A DNA stretch of 64,000 nt from Geobacillus subterraneus (GCF_001618685.1 NZ_CP014342.1:868001-932000), one strand, 5' to 3'. Positions 45,308 through 54,600 are shown, counted from the first letter of the stretch. The notes: a model not told the origin generated them from the sequence alone. Made by a program: numbers and translations.

Positions 45308-45868
45308 ATGGATCAGTTGTACGAAAAAACCGTCCGCCGGGAAAAACTGTTCAGCGGCCGCATCATCGAACTGTATGTTGAAGACGTGGAGCTGCCAAAC
45401 GGGAAAACAAGCCAGCGCGAGGTGATTAAACATCCGGGGGCGGTGGCAGTATTGCCGCTCTTGCCCGATGGAAAGATCGTCCTTGTCCGCCAGTATCGAA
45501 AAGCGCTCGAGCGCGCATTGGTTGAAATTCCGGCGGGCAAGCTAGAACATGGGGAAGAGCCGCTCGCTTCCGCGCGCCGCGAACTCGAAGAAGAGACCGG
45601 CTACCGTGCCCAATCGATGCGCCATCTCATTTCGTTTTATACATCGCCCGGATTTGCCGATGAGCTCATCCATTTGTACGTCGCTGAAGGGCTCGAACAA
45701 GTCGAAGATGGCGCCGGTTTGGATGAAGATGAATTTGTCGAACTGTTGGAAGTGACGTTAGAGGAGGCGTTGGATATGCTTGAACGACGCGATATTTACG
45801 ATGCGAAAACGGCGTACGCCTTGCAATATTTGCAGCTGCGCCGCGCGCTCGGGGAACGGCATGCTTAA
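45308..45868 (+). CDS. nudF: ADP-ribose pyrophosphatase (Nudix)
   Basis: Hydrolyses ADP-ribose to AMP and ribose 5-phosphate. The 186-residue protein has the Nudix box GEEPLASARRELEEETGY and the upstream Arg/Glu substrate region VRQYRKALERALVEIPAGKL. AGGGGAG precedes the ATG. It overlaps the next gene by 8 bp, an arrangement that suggests cotranslation with the endonuclease Q-like protein. Confidence 0.94.
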   Translation: MDQLYEKTVRREKLFSGRIIELYVEDVELPNGKTSQREVIKHPGAVAVLPLLPDGKIVLVRQYRKALERALVEIPAGKLEHGEEPLASARRELEEETGYRAQSMRHLISFYTSPGFADELIHLYVAEGLEQVEDGAGLDEDEFVELLEVTLEEALDMLERRDIYDAKTAYALQYLQLRRALGERHA

Positions 45869-47051
45869 CGAAAAAACCGATGGCGGCCTCGGCCGCTATT
45901 ACGCTGATCTACATATTCATATCGGCCGCACCGCCTCCGGCCGCCCGGTGAAAATTACGGGGGCGCGGACGTTGACGCTCGCCAACATTTTGCATGAAGC
46001 GGCGCACGTGAAAGGAATTGATTTGGTCGGCGTCATTGACAGTCATGTGCCGGAAGTGCTCGATGAGCTCGAACGAGCAATGGACGGACACGGATGGCGG
46101 GAACATCACGGGGGCGGCATTGACGCCGGGAACGTGACCTTGCTGTTAGGCAGCGAAATCGAAGTGTACGACGACCGTTGCCACGGACCGATCCACGTCC
46201 TCGTTTTTTTGCCGACCGTTCAAGCGATGCGCGCCTTTTCCACTTGGCTTGGCGAACGGGTGAAAAACGTATCGCTCAGTTCGCAGCGCATTTACGCTTC
46301 AGGACGCGAGCTGCAAGCGACGGTGAAGGAACAGGGCGGCTGGTTTATTCCGGCGCATGCGTTCACCCCGTTTAAAAGTTTGTACGGAAAAGGGGTCGAA
46401 CGGAGCTTAACGGAAGTGTTCGACCCCGATCAAATTGACGCTGTCGAGCTGGGATTGAGCGCTGATACGGCGATGGCTGACCAAATCGCCGAGCTGCACC
46501 GTTATCCGTATTTGACGAACTCTGATGCCCACTCATTGCGAAAAATCGCCCGCGAATATGAACAAGTGCGGCTGGCCGCCCCGACGTTTGCCGAGCTGGA
46601 AAAAGCGTTTCGGGGCGAGGACGGGCGCGCGATCGTCGCCAATTACGGCTTGAATCCAAAGCTTGGCAAATACCACCGGACGGTGTGCGAACGCTGCCTG
46701 ACGCCGGTCCCGCCTGAGGCCGAGCGCTGTCCGGCGTGCGGCCACCATCGCTTCATTAAAGGGGTATCAGACCGGCTCGAGGAGTTGAAAACGGCGGAGC
46801 ACGGACCGAAGCGGCCGCCTTACATATATCAAGTGCCGCTTGAATTTATCCCCGGGCTCGGCCCGAAGGTGTACGAAAAGCTGCTCGGCCGTTTCGGTAC
46901 GGAAATGCGCGTGCTGCATGAGGCGGCGGAGGAAGAGCTCGCCGATACGGTCGGGGAAAAGCTCGCCCGGCTGATCGTGCTCGCCCGCAGCGGCGCGCTC
47001 GCCATCGAAGCCGGCGGCGGCGGGAAATACGGAAAAGTGCAGGAGAAATGA
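45861..47051 (+). CDS. Endonuclease Q-like protein (PHP domain, zinc finger, helix-hairpin-helix)
   Basis: A 396-residue protein with an N-terminal PHP domain (ADLHIHIG, then GVIDSH and a His/Asp-rich TNSDAHSLRKIA), a zinc finger (CERCLTPVPPEAERCPACG) and a C-terminal HhH-like region (LEFIPGLGPKVYEKLLGRFG). This is the domain order of endonuclease Q, which nicks DNA 5' of deaminated bases such as uracil and hypoxanthine. A repair role against heat-driven deamination would suit a thermophile. The ATG lies inside the nudF end. Confidence 0.85.
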   Translation: MLNEKTDGGLGRYYADLHIHIGRTASGRPVKITGARTLTLANILHEAAHVKGIDLVGVIDSHVPEVLDELERAMDGHGWREHHGGGIDAGNVTLLLGSEIEVYDDRCHGPIHVLVFLPTVQAMRAFSTWLGERVKNVSLSSQRIYASGRELQATVKEQGGWFIPAHAFTPFKSLYGKGVERSLTEVFDPDQIDAVELGLSADTAMADQIAELHRYPYLTNSDAHSLRKIAREYEQVRLAAPTFAELEKAFRGEDGRAIVANYGLNPKLGKYHRTVCERCLTPVPPEAERCPACGHHRFIKGVSDRLEELKTAEHGPKRPPYIYQVPLEFIPGLGPKVYEKLLGRFGTEMRVLHEAAEEELADTVGEKLARLIVLARSGALAIEAGGGGKYGKVQEK

Positions 47052-47132
47052 GCGCGGAGAAAACGCCGCGGGGAAGACCCTGCTCGACAAACGAGCGGCC
47101 GTTTGCCGTGCGCAGGCGGAGCGATGGTGATG

Positions 47133-47168
47133 AAAAGCGGGATTGCCAGCGGGCAATCCCGCTTTTTT
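47133..47168 (+). terminator. Terminator after nudF-endoQ
   Basis: AAAAGCGGGATTGCC and GGCAATCCCGCTTTT form a 15-bp stem with a 4-nt loop, ending in TTTTTT. Confidence 0.92.
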
Positions 47169-47177
47169 GAAAAACAG

Positions 47178-47205
47178 TCATATACGAAGCGGATGGACAT
47201 ACAAT
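47178..47205 (+). promoter_or_regulatory. Sigma-E promoter of spoIIM
   Basis: TCATATA (47178-47184), 13 bp, CATACAAT (47198-47205). The -10 is the consensus for the mother-cell factor sigma-E, in agreement with sigma-E control of spoIIM in B. subtilis. Confidence 0.75.
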
Positions 47206-47237
47206 CTACTAAGAGACAAATGGGAGGACGAAGCACG

Positions 47238-47900
47238 ATGAGAACCCATCCGTTGAAATCGGCCATCGCCATTCACTTGCGCGAACACGCCTCACTATAC
47301 GTGTTTGTGATCGTCCTGTTTTTAATGGGCGTTATTTTCGGCGCTATTGTCGTCAACAGCCTCGGCTTCAGCCAAAAGCAAGACTTGTACTATTACTTGA
47401 CGCAATTTTTTGGACAAGTATCGAAAGACAATTTGGCGAGCGCCCATGATATGTTCCGTCAAAGCTATATGCATAACGTCAAATACATCGCCCTCATGTG
47501 GGTGCTCGGCATTTCCGTCATCGGACTGCCGGTCATTTTGGTTTTACTGTTTTTAAAAGGCATTGTCGTCGGCTTCACCGTCGGCTTTTTGGTCAACCAA
47601 ATGAGCTGGCAAGGATTTGTATTGTCGTTTGTATCCGTCATGCCGCAAAACTTGATCGTCATTCCGCTCATGCTCGTGATGGGCGTGATGTCGATATCGT
47701 TTTCCTTGCGGATGGTGCGCAATCAGTTTATGAAACGGCCGCACGAGCCAGTGTTCCCGATGGTGATGCGCTATGCCGCGGCGATGGCCGCGGCCGCCTT
47801 CGGGCTGCTTGTCTCTTCGGCGGTGGAAGCGTACCTTTCGCCGGTATTGATGAAGCAGACGGTCAAATGGGTGATCAACTTAATAACAATTATTATATAA
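47238..47900 (+). CDS. spoIIM: Stage II sporulation protein M
   Basis: Mother-cell membrane protein of the SpoIID-SpoIIM-SpoIIP engulfment machine. The 220-residue product has about five hydrophobic helices (for example LYVFVIVLFLMGVIFGAIVV and KGIVVGFTVGFLV) and the family segment MPQNLIVIPLMLVMG. TGGGAGG lies about 11 nt before the chosen ATG, and the sigma-E promoter sits just upstream. Longer frames begin before the promoter. Confidence 0.93.
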   Translation: MRTHPLKSAIAIHLREHASLYVFVIVLFLMGVIFGAIVVNSLGFSQKQDLYYYLTQFFGQVSKDNLASAHDMFRQSYMHNVKYIALMWVLGISVIGLPVILVLLFLKGIVVGFTVGFLVNQMSWQGFVLSFVSVMPQNLIVIPLMLVMGVMSISFSLRMVRNQFMKRPHEPVFPMVMRYAAAMAAAAFGLLVSSAVEAYLSPVLMKQTVKWVINLITIII

Positions 47901-47912
47901 TAATCATTATTG
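47898..47912. promoter_or_regulatory. Fur/PerR-type operator upstream of fur
   Basis: TAATAATCATTATTG matches 11 of the 14 defined positions of the 7-1-7 Fur box (TGATAATNATTATCA) and equally 11 of 14 of the PerR box (TTATAATNATTATAA), so the two cannot be told apart here. It overlaps the spoIIM stop codon and lies 25 bp upstream of the fur -35. In B. subtilis fur is controlled by PerR. Confidence 0.7.
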
Positions 47913-47936
47913 TTCTCTTGTAATAGTTATTTTACT

Positions 47937-47966
47937 TTGATACTTCCCTCGTACATTTGTTATAAT
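47937..47966 (+). promoter_or_regulatory. Sigma-A promoter of fur
   Basis: TTGATA (47937-47942), 18 bp, TATAAT (47961-47966), 32 bp before the start codon. Confidence 0.75.
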
Positions 47967-47997
47967 GGGAGGTGAATGGCGAGGGAGGAATGAAAAC

Positions 47998-48450
47998 ATG
48001 GAAGATCGTTTGGAACGGATTAAGAAGCAGCTGCACTCGGCTGGCTATAAGCTGACGCCGCAGCGGGAAGCGACGGTAAGGGTCCTGCTCGAACATGAAG
48101 AGGATCATTTAAGCGCCGAAGACGTCTACCTCCTCGTAAAAGAAAAATCCCCAGAGATCGGCTTGGCGACTGTTTATCGGACGCTTGAGCTGCTAACCGA
48201 GCTGAAAATTGTCGATAAAATCAATTTCGGGGACGGGGTATCACGTTATGACCTCCGCAAGGAAGGGGCGGCGCATTTCCATCACCATCTTGTTTGCCTC
48301 GAATGCGGCTCGGTGGCGGAAATTCAGGAAGATTTGCTTGAGGACGTCGAAGCCATTGTCGAACGGGAATGGAAGTTTAAAATTAAAGACCACCGCTTGA
48401 CGTTTCATGGCATTTGCCACCGCTGCCAGCAAAAACATGAAGAAAAATAA
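47998..48450 (+). CDS. fur: Ferric uptake regulator
   Basis: Iron-sensing repressor of 150 residues. N-terminal winged helix KLTPQREATVRVLLEHEEDH and the recognition helix GLATVYRTLELL; C-terminal metal-binding half with HFHHHLVCLECG and a second CHRC motif (zinc ligands CxxC). The ATG at 47998 follows GAGGGAGG. Among Fur-family proteins, the length, the position beside spoIIM and xerD as in B. subtilis, and the absence of PerR-type neighbours favour Fur itself. Confidence 0.93.
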   Translation: MEDRLERIKKQLHSAGYKLTPQREATVRVLLEHEEDHLSAEDVYLLVKEKSPEIGLATVYRTLELLTELKIVDKINFGDGVSRYDLRKEGAAHFHHHLVCLECGSVAEIQEDLLEDVEAIVEREWKFKIKDHRLTFHGICHRCQQKHEEK

Positions 48451-48478
48451 AACCTTTTCCAGTGGGAAAGGTTTTTTT
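48450..48478 (+). terminator. Terminator after fur
   Basis: AACCTTTTCC and GGAAAGGTT form a stem with one bulged T, followed by a run of seven T. Confidence 0.85.
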
Positions 48479-48550
48479 GCGTATAAATAGGGAAACAAAT
48501 GGCATATCCTCATACTAGCAAGTGGGCAAGCAGCCGATGGGGAGGGTGCC

Positions 48551-48763
48551 ATGAAAACGGTTTGGCAAATGGTGAAAGTATTTCTTTTGTTTACGGGATG
48601 CACCATTTTATTTTATTATAGTCTTGTATGGTTTCATCGCGAGTACGAATATTATCACCGATACGATGAACCGGGAGGATCGGCGGTGAAAGTATCGACG
48701 ACCGAAAGCGCGCCTCCGGACTGGCTCAACCGGCTATTATTTTTTTATCGCGACGGGGAGTAG
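48551..48763 (+). CDS. yqzK: YqzK (DUF4227) small membrane protein
   Basis: A 70-residue protein with a single N-terminal transmembrane helix (VKVFLLFTGCTILFYYSLVWF) and a hydrophilic C-terminal part ending NRLLFFYRDGE. Matches the DUF4227/YqzK family, which lies between fur and xerD in Bacillus. It starts after GGGGAGGG. Function unknown. Confidence 0.82.
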   Translation: MKTVWQMVKVFLLFTGCTILFYYSLVWFHREYEYYHRYDEPGGSAVKVSTTESAPPDWLNRLLFFYRDGE

Positions 48764-48769
48764 AGAACA

Positions 48770-49666
48770 TTGGAACATGAATTAAAGGATTTTCTGCACT
48801 ATTTGACGGTAGAGCGGAACTTGGCGCACAATACGATCATTTCGTATGAGCGGGATTTAAAGAAATATGTCCGCTACTTGCGCCACGTCGAGCAGCTTGA
48901 GGCGCTGGGCGAAGTCGGACGCCTGCATATTCTCCATTTTTTAAAGTTTTTAAGCGAGCAAGGGCAGTCAGCGAGGACGATTGCCCGCTATTTGGCGTCG
49001 ATCCGTTCGTTCCACCAGTTTTTGCTGCGGGAGAAAATGGCGGCGCAAGACCCGACCGTCCATATCGAAACGCCGCAGTTTGAGCGAACGCTGCCCAAAG
49101 TGCTGTCCGTAGAAGAAATCGAAGCGCTTATGGCGGCGCCGCAGACGAATACGCCGTTCGGTTTGCGCGACAAGGCGATGCTGGAGCTGCTGTATGCGAC
49201 CGGCATGCGCGTCAGCGAGTTGGTGCAACTCAACCTCGGCGACGTGCATTTGACGATGGGGTTTGTCCGCTGTTACGGGAAAGGGCGGAAAGAGCGGATC
49301 GTGCCGATCGGCCGGATGGCCATTGAAGCGCTTACCCGCTATTTGGAGCACGGGCGCCCGCAGCTTGTGAACCCGCACAAGCGGGCGACGGAGGCGCTGT
49401 TTTTGAACCATTACGGCCAGCGCTTAACAAGGCAAGGGTTTTGGAAAATTTTAAAACGGCTTGCCAAAGAAGCGGGCATTGAAAAAGAGCTGACGCCTCA
49501 TACGCTCCGACACTCGTTTGCGACTCATCTGCTTGAGAATGGGGCTGACTTGCGCGCCGTTCAGGAGCTGCTTGGGCATGCTGACATTTCAACGACACAA
49601 ATGTATACACACGTGACGAAAACGCGCCTCAAGGACGTGTATAAACAGTATCATCCGCGCGCCTAG
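48770..49666 (+). CDS. xerD: Tyrosine site-specific recombinase XerD
   Basis: Resolves chromosome dimers with its partner at the dif site. The TTG start at 48770 gives 298 residues with an N-terminal SAM-like core-binding domain and a catalytic domain: Arg in [10 protein letters not shown], then [13 protein letters not shown] (His-x-x-Arg), [10 protein letters not shown] and the Tyr in MYTHVT. GGGGAG of the preceding gene end provides the ribosome site. Confidence 0.96.
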   Translation: MEHELKDFLHYLTVERNLAHNTIISYERDLKKYVRYLRHVEQLEALGEVGRLHILHFLKFLSEQGQSARTIARYLASIRSFHQFLLREKMAAQDPTVHIETPQFERTLPKVLSVEEIEALMAAPQTNTPFGLRDKAMLELLYATGMRVSELVQLNLGDVHLTMGFVRCYGKGRKERIVPIGRMAIEALTRYLEHGRPQLVNPHKRATEALFLNHYGQRLTRQGFWKILKRLAKEAGIEKELTPHTLRHSFATHLLENGADLRAVQELLGHADISTTQMYTHVTKTRLKDVYKQYHPRA

Positions 49667-49695
49667 CCACGGCGGTCGCTGTACGCTAGGCGCGC
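49657..49695 (+). other. Long hairpin over the xerD stop codon
   Basis: GCGCGCCTAGC (49657-49667) and GCTAGGCGCGC (49685-49695) are perfect 11-bp arms with a 17-nt loop. The stem contains the stop codon and no T-run follows, so it may shield the mRNA end or slow transcription rather than terminate it. Confidence 0.6.
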
Positions 49696-49709
49696 TCCTA
49701 TGGATCTAG

Positions 49710-49728
49710 TTGTCAGACTTCTGACCAA
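49710..49728. promoter_or_regulatory. Candidate GntR-type operator upstream of deoB
   Basis: TTGTCAGACTTCTGACCAA is an imperfect 19-bp palindrome with GTCAGA/TCTGAC cores. A TGTAAT -10-like element abuts it (49729-49734). This makes a regulator site at the deoB-pupG-pdp promoter plausible, but the regulator is unknown. Confidence 0.35.
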
Positions 49729-49809
49729 TGTAATGAAGGCGTGTTTTGCCGGAAATAGGGGAACGATAGGAAAGAGACACGATTTTTATTGGAAGCGGGA
49801 GGAATGAAT

Positions 49810-50997
49810 GTGAAAGCACCATACCGGCGCGTATTTTTAATTGTGCTCGATTCGGTCGGCATTGGCGAAGCGCCTGATGCCGAGAAATATAACGACAAAG
49901 GGGCGGACACGCTCGGCCATATCGCCGAACATCGCGGCGGCTTGCACATGCCGAATATGGCCAAGCTTGGCCTGAGTCATATCCGCGAGATTCAAGGGGT
50001 GCCGAAAGTTGACCATCCGCTCGCCTACTATACCAAAATGAAAGAGGCATCTGCCGGCAAAGACACGATGACCGGCCATTGGGAGCTGATGGGTCTTCGC
50101 ATCGACAAGCCGTTTCGCGTTTTTCCGGATGGGTTTCCGGACGAACTCATTGCCGAACTCGAGCGGCGCACCGGGCGGAAAGTGATCGGCAACAAGCCGG
50201 CGAGCGGGACGGCGATCATCGAAGAACTCGGTGAGGAGCATATGAAAACGGGGGCGATCATCGTCTATACATCAGCCGACTCCGTCTTGCAAATCGCCGC
50301 CCACGAACAGGTCGTGCCGCTTGACGAGCTGTACCGCATTTGCGAAATCGCCCGCGAGCTGACGCGCGATGAGCCGTACATGGTCGGGCGCGTCATCGCT
50401 CGTCCGTTCATCGGGACGCCGGGCCGCTTTGAACGGACGCCGAATCGGCACGACTATGCGCTCAAGCCGTTCGGCCGCACGGTGATGAACGAACTGAAAG
50501 ACGCGGGGTATGATGTCATCGCCATCGGGAAAATTGCCGATATTTACGACAATGAAGGGGTGACACAGTCGCTGCGGACAGCGTCGAATATGGACGGCAT
50601 GGATAAGCTCGTCGACACGCTCGGCATGGATTTTACCGGGCTCAGTTTTGTCAATCTCGTTGACTTTGACGCCAAATACGGCCATCGCCGCGACCCGCAA
50701 GGATACGGCGATGCGCTCGAAGAGTTTGACGCCCGGCTTAACGATGTGCTGCCGCGGCTGACGGCGGATGATTTGCTCATCATCACGGCCGATCACGGCA
50801 ACGATCCGGTGCACCACGGGACGGACCATACACGCGAATATGTGCCGCTTTTGGTGTACAGCCCGCGCTTTCAAGGCGGAAAGCCGCTCCCGATCCGCGA
50901 AACGTTCGCCGATGTCGGGGCGACGATCGCCGATAATTTTCACGTCCGTATGCCGCCTTATGGAACAAGTTTTTTAGCGGAATTGGCACAATTGTAA
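49810..50997 (+). CDS. deoB: Phosphopentomutase
   Basis: Interconverts (deoxy)ribose 1- and 5-phosphates in nucleoside salvage (called drm in B. subtilis). It is an alkaline-phosphatase superfamily member with metal sites in [38 protein letters not shown] and [20 protein letters not shown] chose the GTG at 49810 because GGGAGG (49797-49802) is 7 nt away; the ATG at 49804 sits only 1 nt from it. The resulting product is 395 residues. pupG and pdp follow in the same direction. Confidence 0.95.
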   Translation: MKAPYRRVFLIVLDSVGIGEAPDAEKYNDKGADTLGHIAEHRGGLHMPNMAKLGLSHIREIQGVPKVDHPLAYYTKMKEASAGKDTMTGHWELMGLRIDKPFRVFPDGFPDELIAELERRTGRKVIGNKPASGTAIIEELGEEHMKTGAIIVYTSADSVLQIAAHEQVVPLDELYRICEIARELTRDEPYMVGRVIARPFIGTPGRFERTPNRHDYALKPFGRTVMNELKDAGYDVIAIGKIADIYDNEGVTQSLRTASNMDGMDKLVDTLGMDFTGLSFVNLVDFDAKYGHRRDPQGYGDALEEFDARLNDVLPRLTADDLLIITADHGNDPVHHGTDHTREYVPLLVYSPRFQGGKPLPIRETFADVGATIADNFHVRMPPYGTSFLAELAQL

Positions 50998-51043
50998 CCG
51001 CCGCCATGGCATGATGAGAACAGGATGTGAGGGGGAACAAGGA

Positions 51044-51865
51044 ATGGATCGACAAGCGATTGAAAAAGCAGCTGATGTTTTGCGCCAGCGTATGCCGGCA
51101 CCGCCCGCCATCGGCTTGATTCTCGGTTCGGGACTCGGCGTGCTCGCCGACGAAATCGAGGAGGCGGTTCGCATTCCATATGAGGAAATTCCTGGATTTC
51201 CGGTATCAACGGTCGAAGGGCACGCCGGCCGGCTCGTGTGCGGCCGGCTTGAAGGGGCGTCGGTCGTCGCGATGCAAGGACGGTTTCATTATTATGAAGG
51301 ATACTCGCTTCGCGAAGTGACGTTCCCCGTCCGGGTGATGAAGGCGCTCGGCGTCCGCGAACTGATCGTAACGAACGCCGCCGGCGGTGTGAACGAGCAG
51401 TTCCGCCCCGGCGATTTGATGATGATCTCCGACCATATCAATTTGCTTGGCACAAATCCGCTCATCGGCCCGAACGACCCGGAGCTTGGTCCGCGCTTCC
51501 CGGACATGACCGAAGCGTACAGCCGGCGCCTGCGCCAGCTCGCCAAAGACGCGGCGGCAAGGCTCGGCATTCGTTTGCACGAAGGGGTGTATGTCGCCAA
51601 CATCGGCCCGTCGTACGAAACGCCGGCAGAAATTCGTATGATCCGTGTGCTCGGCGGCGATGCGGTTGGCATGTCCACCGTCCCGGAAGTGATTGTCGCC
51701 CGCCATGCCGGCATGGAGGTGCTCGGCATTTCGTGCATTTCCAACTTAGCGGCTGGCATGACTGATGCTCCTCTCCATCATGACGAAGTCGTCGAAACAG
51801 CCGAGCGGGTGAAAGCCGACTTTTTGCGGCTCATTAAAGCGGTTGTCGCCGAGCTGGCGAAATAA
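51044..51865 (+). CDS. pupG: Purine nucleoside phosphorylase
   Basis: Phosphorolysis of purine nucleosides to base plus (deoxy)ribose 1-phosphate, the substrate of DeoB. The 273-residue protein has the trimeric (PNP-I) signatures LILGSGLGVLAD, GHAGRLVCG, VTNAAGGVNEQFRPGDLM and STVPEVIVARHAGMEVLG. GGGGGAAC precedes the ATG at 51044, and deoB ends 47 bp upstream. Confidence 0.94.
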   Translation: MDRQAIEKAADVLRQRMPAPPAIGLILGSGLGVLADEIEEAVRIPYEEIPGFPVSTVEGHAGRLVCGRLEGASVVAMQGRFHYYEGYSLREVTFPVRVMKALGVRELIVTNAAGGVNEQFRPGDLMMISDHINLLGTNPLIGPNDPELGPRFPDMTEAYSRRLRQLAKDAAARLGIRLHEGVYVANIGPSYETPAEIRMIRVLGGDAVGMSTVPEVIVARHAGMEVLGISCISNLAAGMTDAPLHHDEVVETAERVKADFLRLIKAVVAELAK

Positions 51866-51883
51866 GAAGAAAAGGTGATCGGG

Positions 51884-53185
51884 ATGAGAATGGTCGATTT
51901 GATTGCCAAAAAGCGCGATGGGCAGGCGCTGACGAACGAAGAAATTGAATGGATCATCCGCGGCTATACGAACGGGGATATTCCCGACTATCAAATGAGC
52001 GCGTTGGCGATGGCCATTTATTTTCGCGGCATGACCGATGAAGAGACAGCGGCGTTGACGATGGCGATCGTGCACTCCGGCGAGGTCATCGATTTGTCAG
52101 GCATTCGCGGCGTGAAAGTCGACAAACATTCAACAGGCGGCGTTGGTGATACGACAACGCTCGTGTTAGGCCCGCTTGTCGCCTCCGTCGGCGTGCCGGT
52201 GGCGAAAATGTCCGGGCGCGGTCTCGGCCATACGGGCGGCACGATCGACAAGCTCGAGTCCGTGCCCGGATTTCATGTGGAAATGAGCAAAGACGAATTT
52301 CTCCGGCTCGTCAATGACAATAAGATCGCCATTATCGGCCAAACCGGCGACTTGACGCCGGCGGACAAGAAGTTGTACGCGCTCCGCGATGTGACCGCGA
52401 CTGTCAACAGCATTCCGCTGATCGCTTCCTCGATCATGAGCAAAAAAATCGCCGCCGGGGCTGACGCCATCGTCTTGGATGTAAAAACGGGCGCCGGGGC
52501 GTTTATGAAAGAACTCGACAGGGCGCGCGAACTGGCCCGGGCGATGGTCGATATCGGCAAGCGTGTTGGGCGGCAGACGATGGCTGTCATTTCCGATATG
52601 AGCCAGCCGCTCGGTTATGCGGTTGGCAACGCCCTGGAAGTGAAAGAGGCGATCGCTACGCTGAAAGGGAACGGGCCGCGTGATTTGACGGAGCTTTGTT
52701 TGACGCTTGGCAGCCATATGGTTTACTTGGCAAGGAAGGCGCCGTCGCTCGATGAGGCGCGCCGCCTGCTTGAAGAGGCGATCCGCGATGGGGCCGCCAT
52801 CGCGGCGTTCAAAACGTTTTTGGCGGCCCAAGGCGGCGATCCGTCGGTCGTCGACGATCCGGGCAAGCTGCCGCAAGCGGCGTATACGTTTGCCGTTGCC
52901 GCTAGCGAGGACGGTTATGTTGCCGAGATCGTTGCGGATGAAGTCGGCACCGCCGCCATGTGGCTCGGCGCTGGTCGGGCGAAAAAAGAGGACGCCATCG
53001 ACTTGGCGGTCGGCGTCGTGCTCCATAAGAAAGTGGGCGATCGTGTGCAGAAAGGGGAAGCGCTCGCCACGATCCACAGCAATCGGCCGGACGTGCGCAA
53101 CGTCGAAGAAAAGCTTGCCGCCGCCATTCGGCTCTCGCCGCAGCCGGTCGCTCCGCCGCCGCTCATTTACGAGACGATCGTGTAA
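51884..53185 (+). CDS. pdp: Pyrimidine-nucleoside phosphorylase
   Basis: Phosphorolysis of uridine and thymidine; together with DeoB and PupG it channels nucleoside sugars into central metabolism. From the ATG at 51884 ([20 protein letters not shown]) the product is 433 residues, the size of the known Geobacillus enzyme. The signature [18 protein letters not shown] followed by [18 protein letters not shown] is intact. An upstream GTG three codons earlier is possible but lies inside the ribosome site AAAGGTGATC. Confidence 0.95.
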   Translation: MRMVDLIAKKRDGQALTNEEIEWIIRGYTNGDIPDYQMSALAMAIYFRGMTDEETAALTMAIVHSGEVIDLSGIRGVKVDKHSTGGVGDTTTLVLGPLVASVGVPVAKMSGRGLGHTGGTIDKLESVPGFHVEMSKDEFLRLVNDNKIAIIGQTGDLTPADKKLYALRDVTATVNSIPLIASSIMSKKIAAGADAIVLDVKTGAGAFMKELDRARELARAMVDIGKRVGRQTMAVISDMSQPLGYAVGNALEVKEAIATLKGNGPRDLTELCLTLGSHMVYLARKAPSLDEARRLLEEAIRDGAAIAAFKTFLAAQGGDPSVVDDPGKLPQAAYTFAVAASEDGYVAEIVADEVGTAAMWLGAGRAKKEDAIDLAVGVVLHKKVGDRVQKGEALATIHSNRPDVRNVEEKLAAAIRLSPQPVAPPPLIYETIV

Positions 53186-53231
53186 AAAAAGGTCGTTGCG
53201 ATGTACAAGAAAAGACGCCGTCGCTCATGGA

Positions 53232-53270
53232 AAAACGCTCGAAACGTTTGTTTCGGGCGTTTTTTATTTT
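53232..53270 (+). terminator. Terminator after deoB-pupG-pdp
   Basis: AAAACGCTCGAAAC and GTTTCGGGCGTTTT form a 14-bp stem (one G-T pair) with a 4-nt loop and a T-rich tail. Confidence 0.9.
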
Positions 53271-53279
53271 AGCCCGTTT

Positions 53280-53308
53280 GTATAAAAATATCTCTGTTGG
53301 AAAAAATG
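53280..53308 (+). promoter_or_regulatory. Candidate forespore (sigma-F-type) promoter of dacF
   Basis: GTATA (53280-53284), 14 bp, GGAAAAAATG (53299-53308). It resembles the sigma-F pattern GYATA / GGNNANANTR, although the spacer is slightly short. In B. subtilis dacF is forespore-expressed and read through into spoIIA. Confidence 0.5.
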
Positions 53309-53336
53309 TCATGTATAAAGAATGGAGGTTTGGGAG

Positions 53337-54512
53337 ATGAAAACGATAGTCATCCGTCTGCTTTTATTGCCGCTGCTTCTTTTCCTTCCCCTTTCCGTGT
53401 ATGCTGAGGAGAAAGAACCGAAGGGGGCAAAGGCTGAATTGGCTGACGAGGCGAAGTCGGCCATCCTAATTGAACGCGACACCGGCAAGATCCTATATGA
53501 AAAGAATCCCCATGAAAAACTGCCGCCGGCGAGCATGACAAAAATTATGACGATGTTGCTGATCATGGAGGCGATCGACGAAGGAAAGCTCTCCTACGAT
53601 GAGAAAGTGCGGGCAAGCGAGTATGCCGCTTCGATGGGCGGATCGCAAATTTTTCTTGAGCCAGGCGAGGAAATGACGGTCGATGAACTGCTGCGGGCGA
53701 TCGCCATCGGTTCGGCCAATGACGCTTCTGTCGCCATGGCCGAGCGGATTGCCGGGTCGGAAGAAGCGTTTGTGGAGATGATGAACGAAAAAGCGAAAGA
53801 ACTAGGCTTAAAGGATACAAATTTCGTCAATACGACCGGTCTGCCGGCTGAGGAACATTACAGCAGCGCCTATGACATGGCGATGATGGCGCGTGAACTA
53901 TTGAAATATGAGGACATTACAAACTATACGAGCAAATACGAAGACTATTTGCGCGAAAATACGGATAAAAAGTTTTGGCTTGTGAACACCAACCGGCTTG
54001 TCAAGTTTTATCCGGGTGTTGACGGGCTGAAAACCGGCTTTACGAGCGAAGCGGGATATTGTTTGACGGCGACAGCGAAAAAGAACGGCATGCGCGTCAT
54101 TGCCGTCGTTTTTGGAGCGCCGACGCCGAAATCGCGCAACGCGCAAATTACAAAAATGCTCGATTACGCGTTTCACCAATATCAAGCCCATCCGGTGTAT
54201 AAGCGCAACGAAACAGTCGCCCGCGTCGATGTCAGCAAAGGGAAGCAAACGTCGGTCGCAGCCGTGACGTCGGAGCCGGTGTCGGTGCTGACGAAAAAAG
54301 GACAGTCGATCGAGCAAATCGAAAAAGTGATTAAAGTGAAAGATCGCGTGAAAGCGCCGATTCGAAAAGGCGATGAGCTTGGCGTCCTTATTTTGAAGCA
54401 GGATGGAAAAGAGATTTTGCGCAGCCCGATCGTCGCCAAACAAACGGTGGCAGAGGCTAGTTTTTGGGATTTGTTCAAGCGTGTGTTCGGCCGTTTCGTT
54501 CAGGCGGGGTAA
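53337..54512 (+). CDS. dacF: D-alanyl-D-alanine carboxypeptidase (DacF-like penicillin-binding protein)
   Basis: Trims peptidoglycan stem peptides, probably in the forespore. The 391-residue precursor has a signal peptide (IRLLLLPLLLFLPLSVYA) and the class C/A serine triad: SMTK (Ser-x-x-Lys), SAN (Ser-x-Asn) in IGSANDASVAM and KTG in LKTGFTSEAG. A C-terminal beta-rich PBP5 domain and a weak amphipathic tail (FWDLFKRVFGRFVQ) would attach it to the membrane. The adjacent spoIIA operon identifies it as dacF. Confidence 0.94.
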   Translation: MKTIVIRLLLLPLLLFLPLSVYAEEKEPKGAKAELADEAKSAILIERDTGKILYEKNPHEKLPPASMTKIMTMLLIMEAIDEGKLSYDEKVRASEYAASMGGSQIFLEPGEEMTVDELLRAIAIGSANDASVAMAERIAGSEEAFVEMMNEKAKELGLKDTNFVNTTGLPAEEHYSSAYDMAMMARELLKYEDITNYTSKYEDYLRENTDKKFWLVNTNRLVKFYPGVDGLKTGFTSEAGYCLTATAKKNGMRVIAVVFGAPTPKSRNAQITKMLDYAFHQYQAHPVYKRNETVARVDVSKGKQTSVAAVTSEPVSVLTKKGQSIEQIEKVIKVKDRVKAPIRKGDELGVLILKQDGKEILRSPIVAKQTVAEASFWDLFKRVFGRFVQAG

Positions 54513-54573
54513 TGTCAATTTTTGCTGCCTTTCCACTCTCTTTGGCGAACGGCCACTAGTTTTGTCGGGCGGC

Positions 54574-54600
54574 AGGATTTCCGGCGGGCGGCAGCGAAAC
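54574..54600 (+). promoter_or_regulatory. Candidate sigma-H promoter of spoIIAA-spoIIAB-sigF
   Basis: AGGATTT (54574-54580), 13 bp, GCGAAAC (54594-54600) resembles the sigma-H consensus (RnAGGAwWW, then RnnGAAT). spoIIA is transcribed by sigma-H in B. subtilis, which makes the position right; the -10 match is imperfect. Confidence 0.55.

Noticed and set aside
46372-46748. Antisense frames inside the endonuclease Q-like gene
   Set aside because: Shadow frames of the GC-rich coding strand with no start signals.
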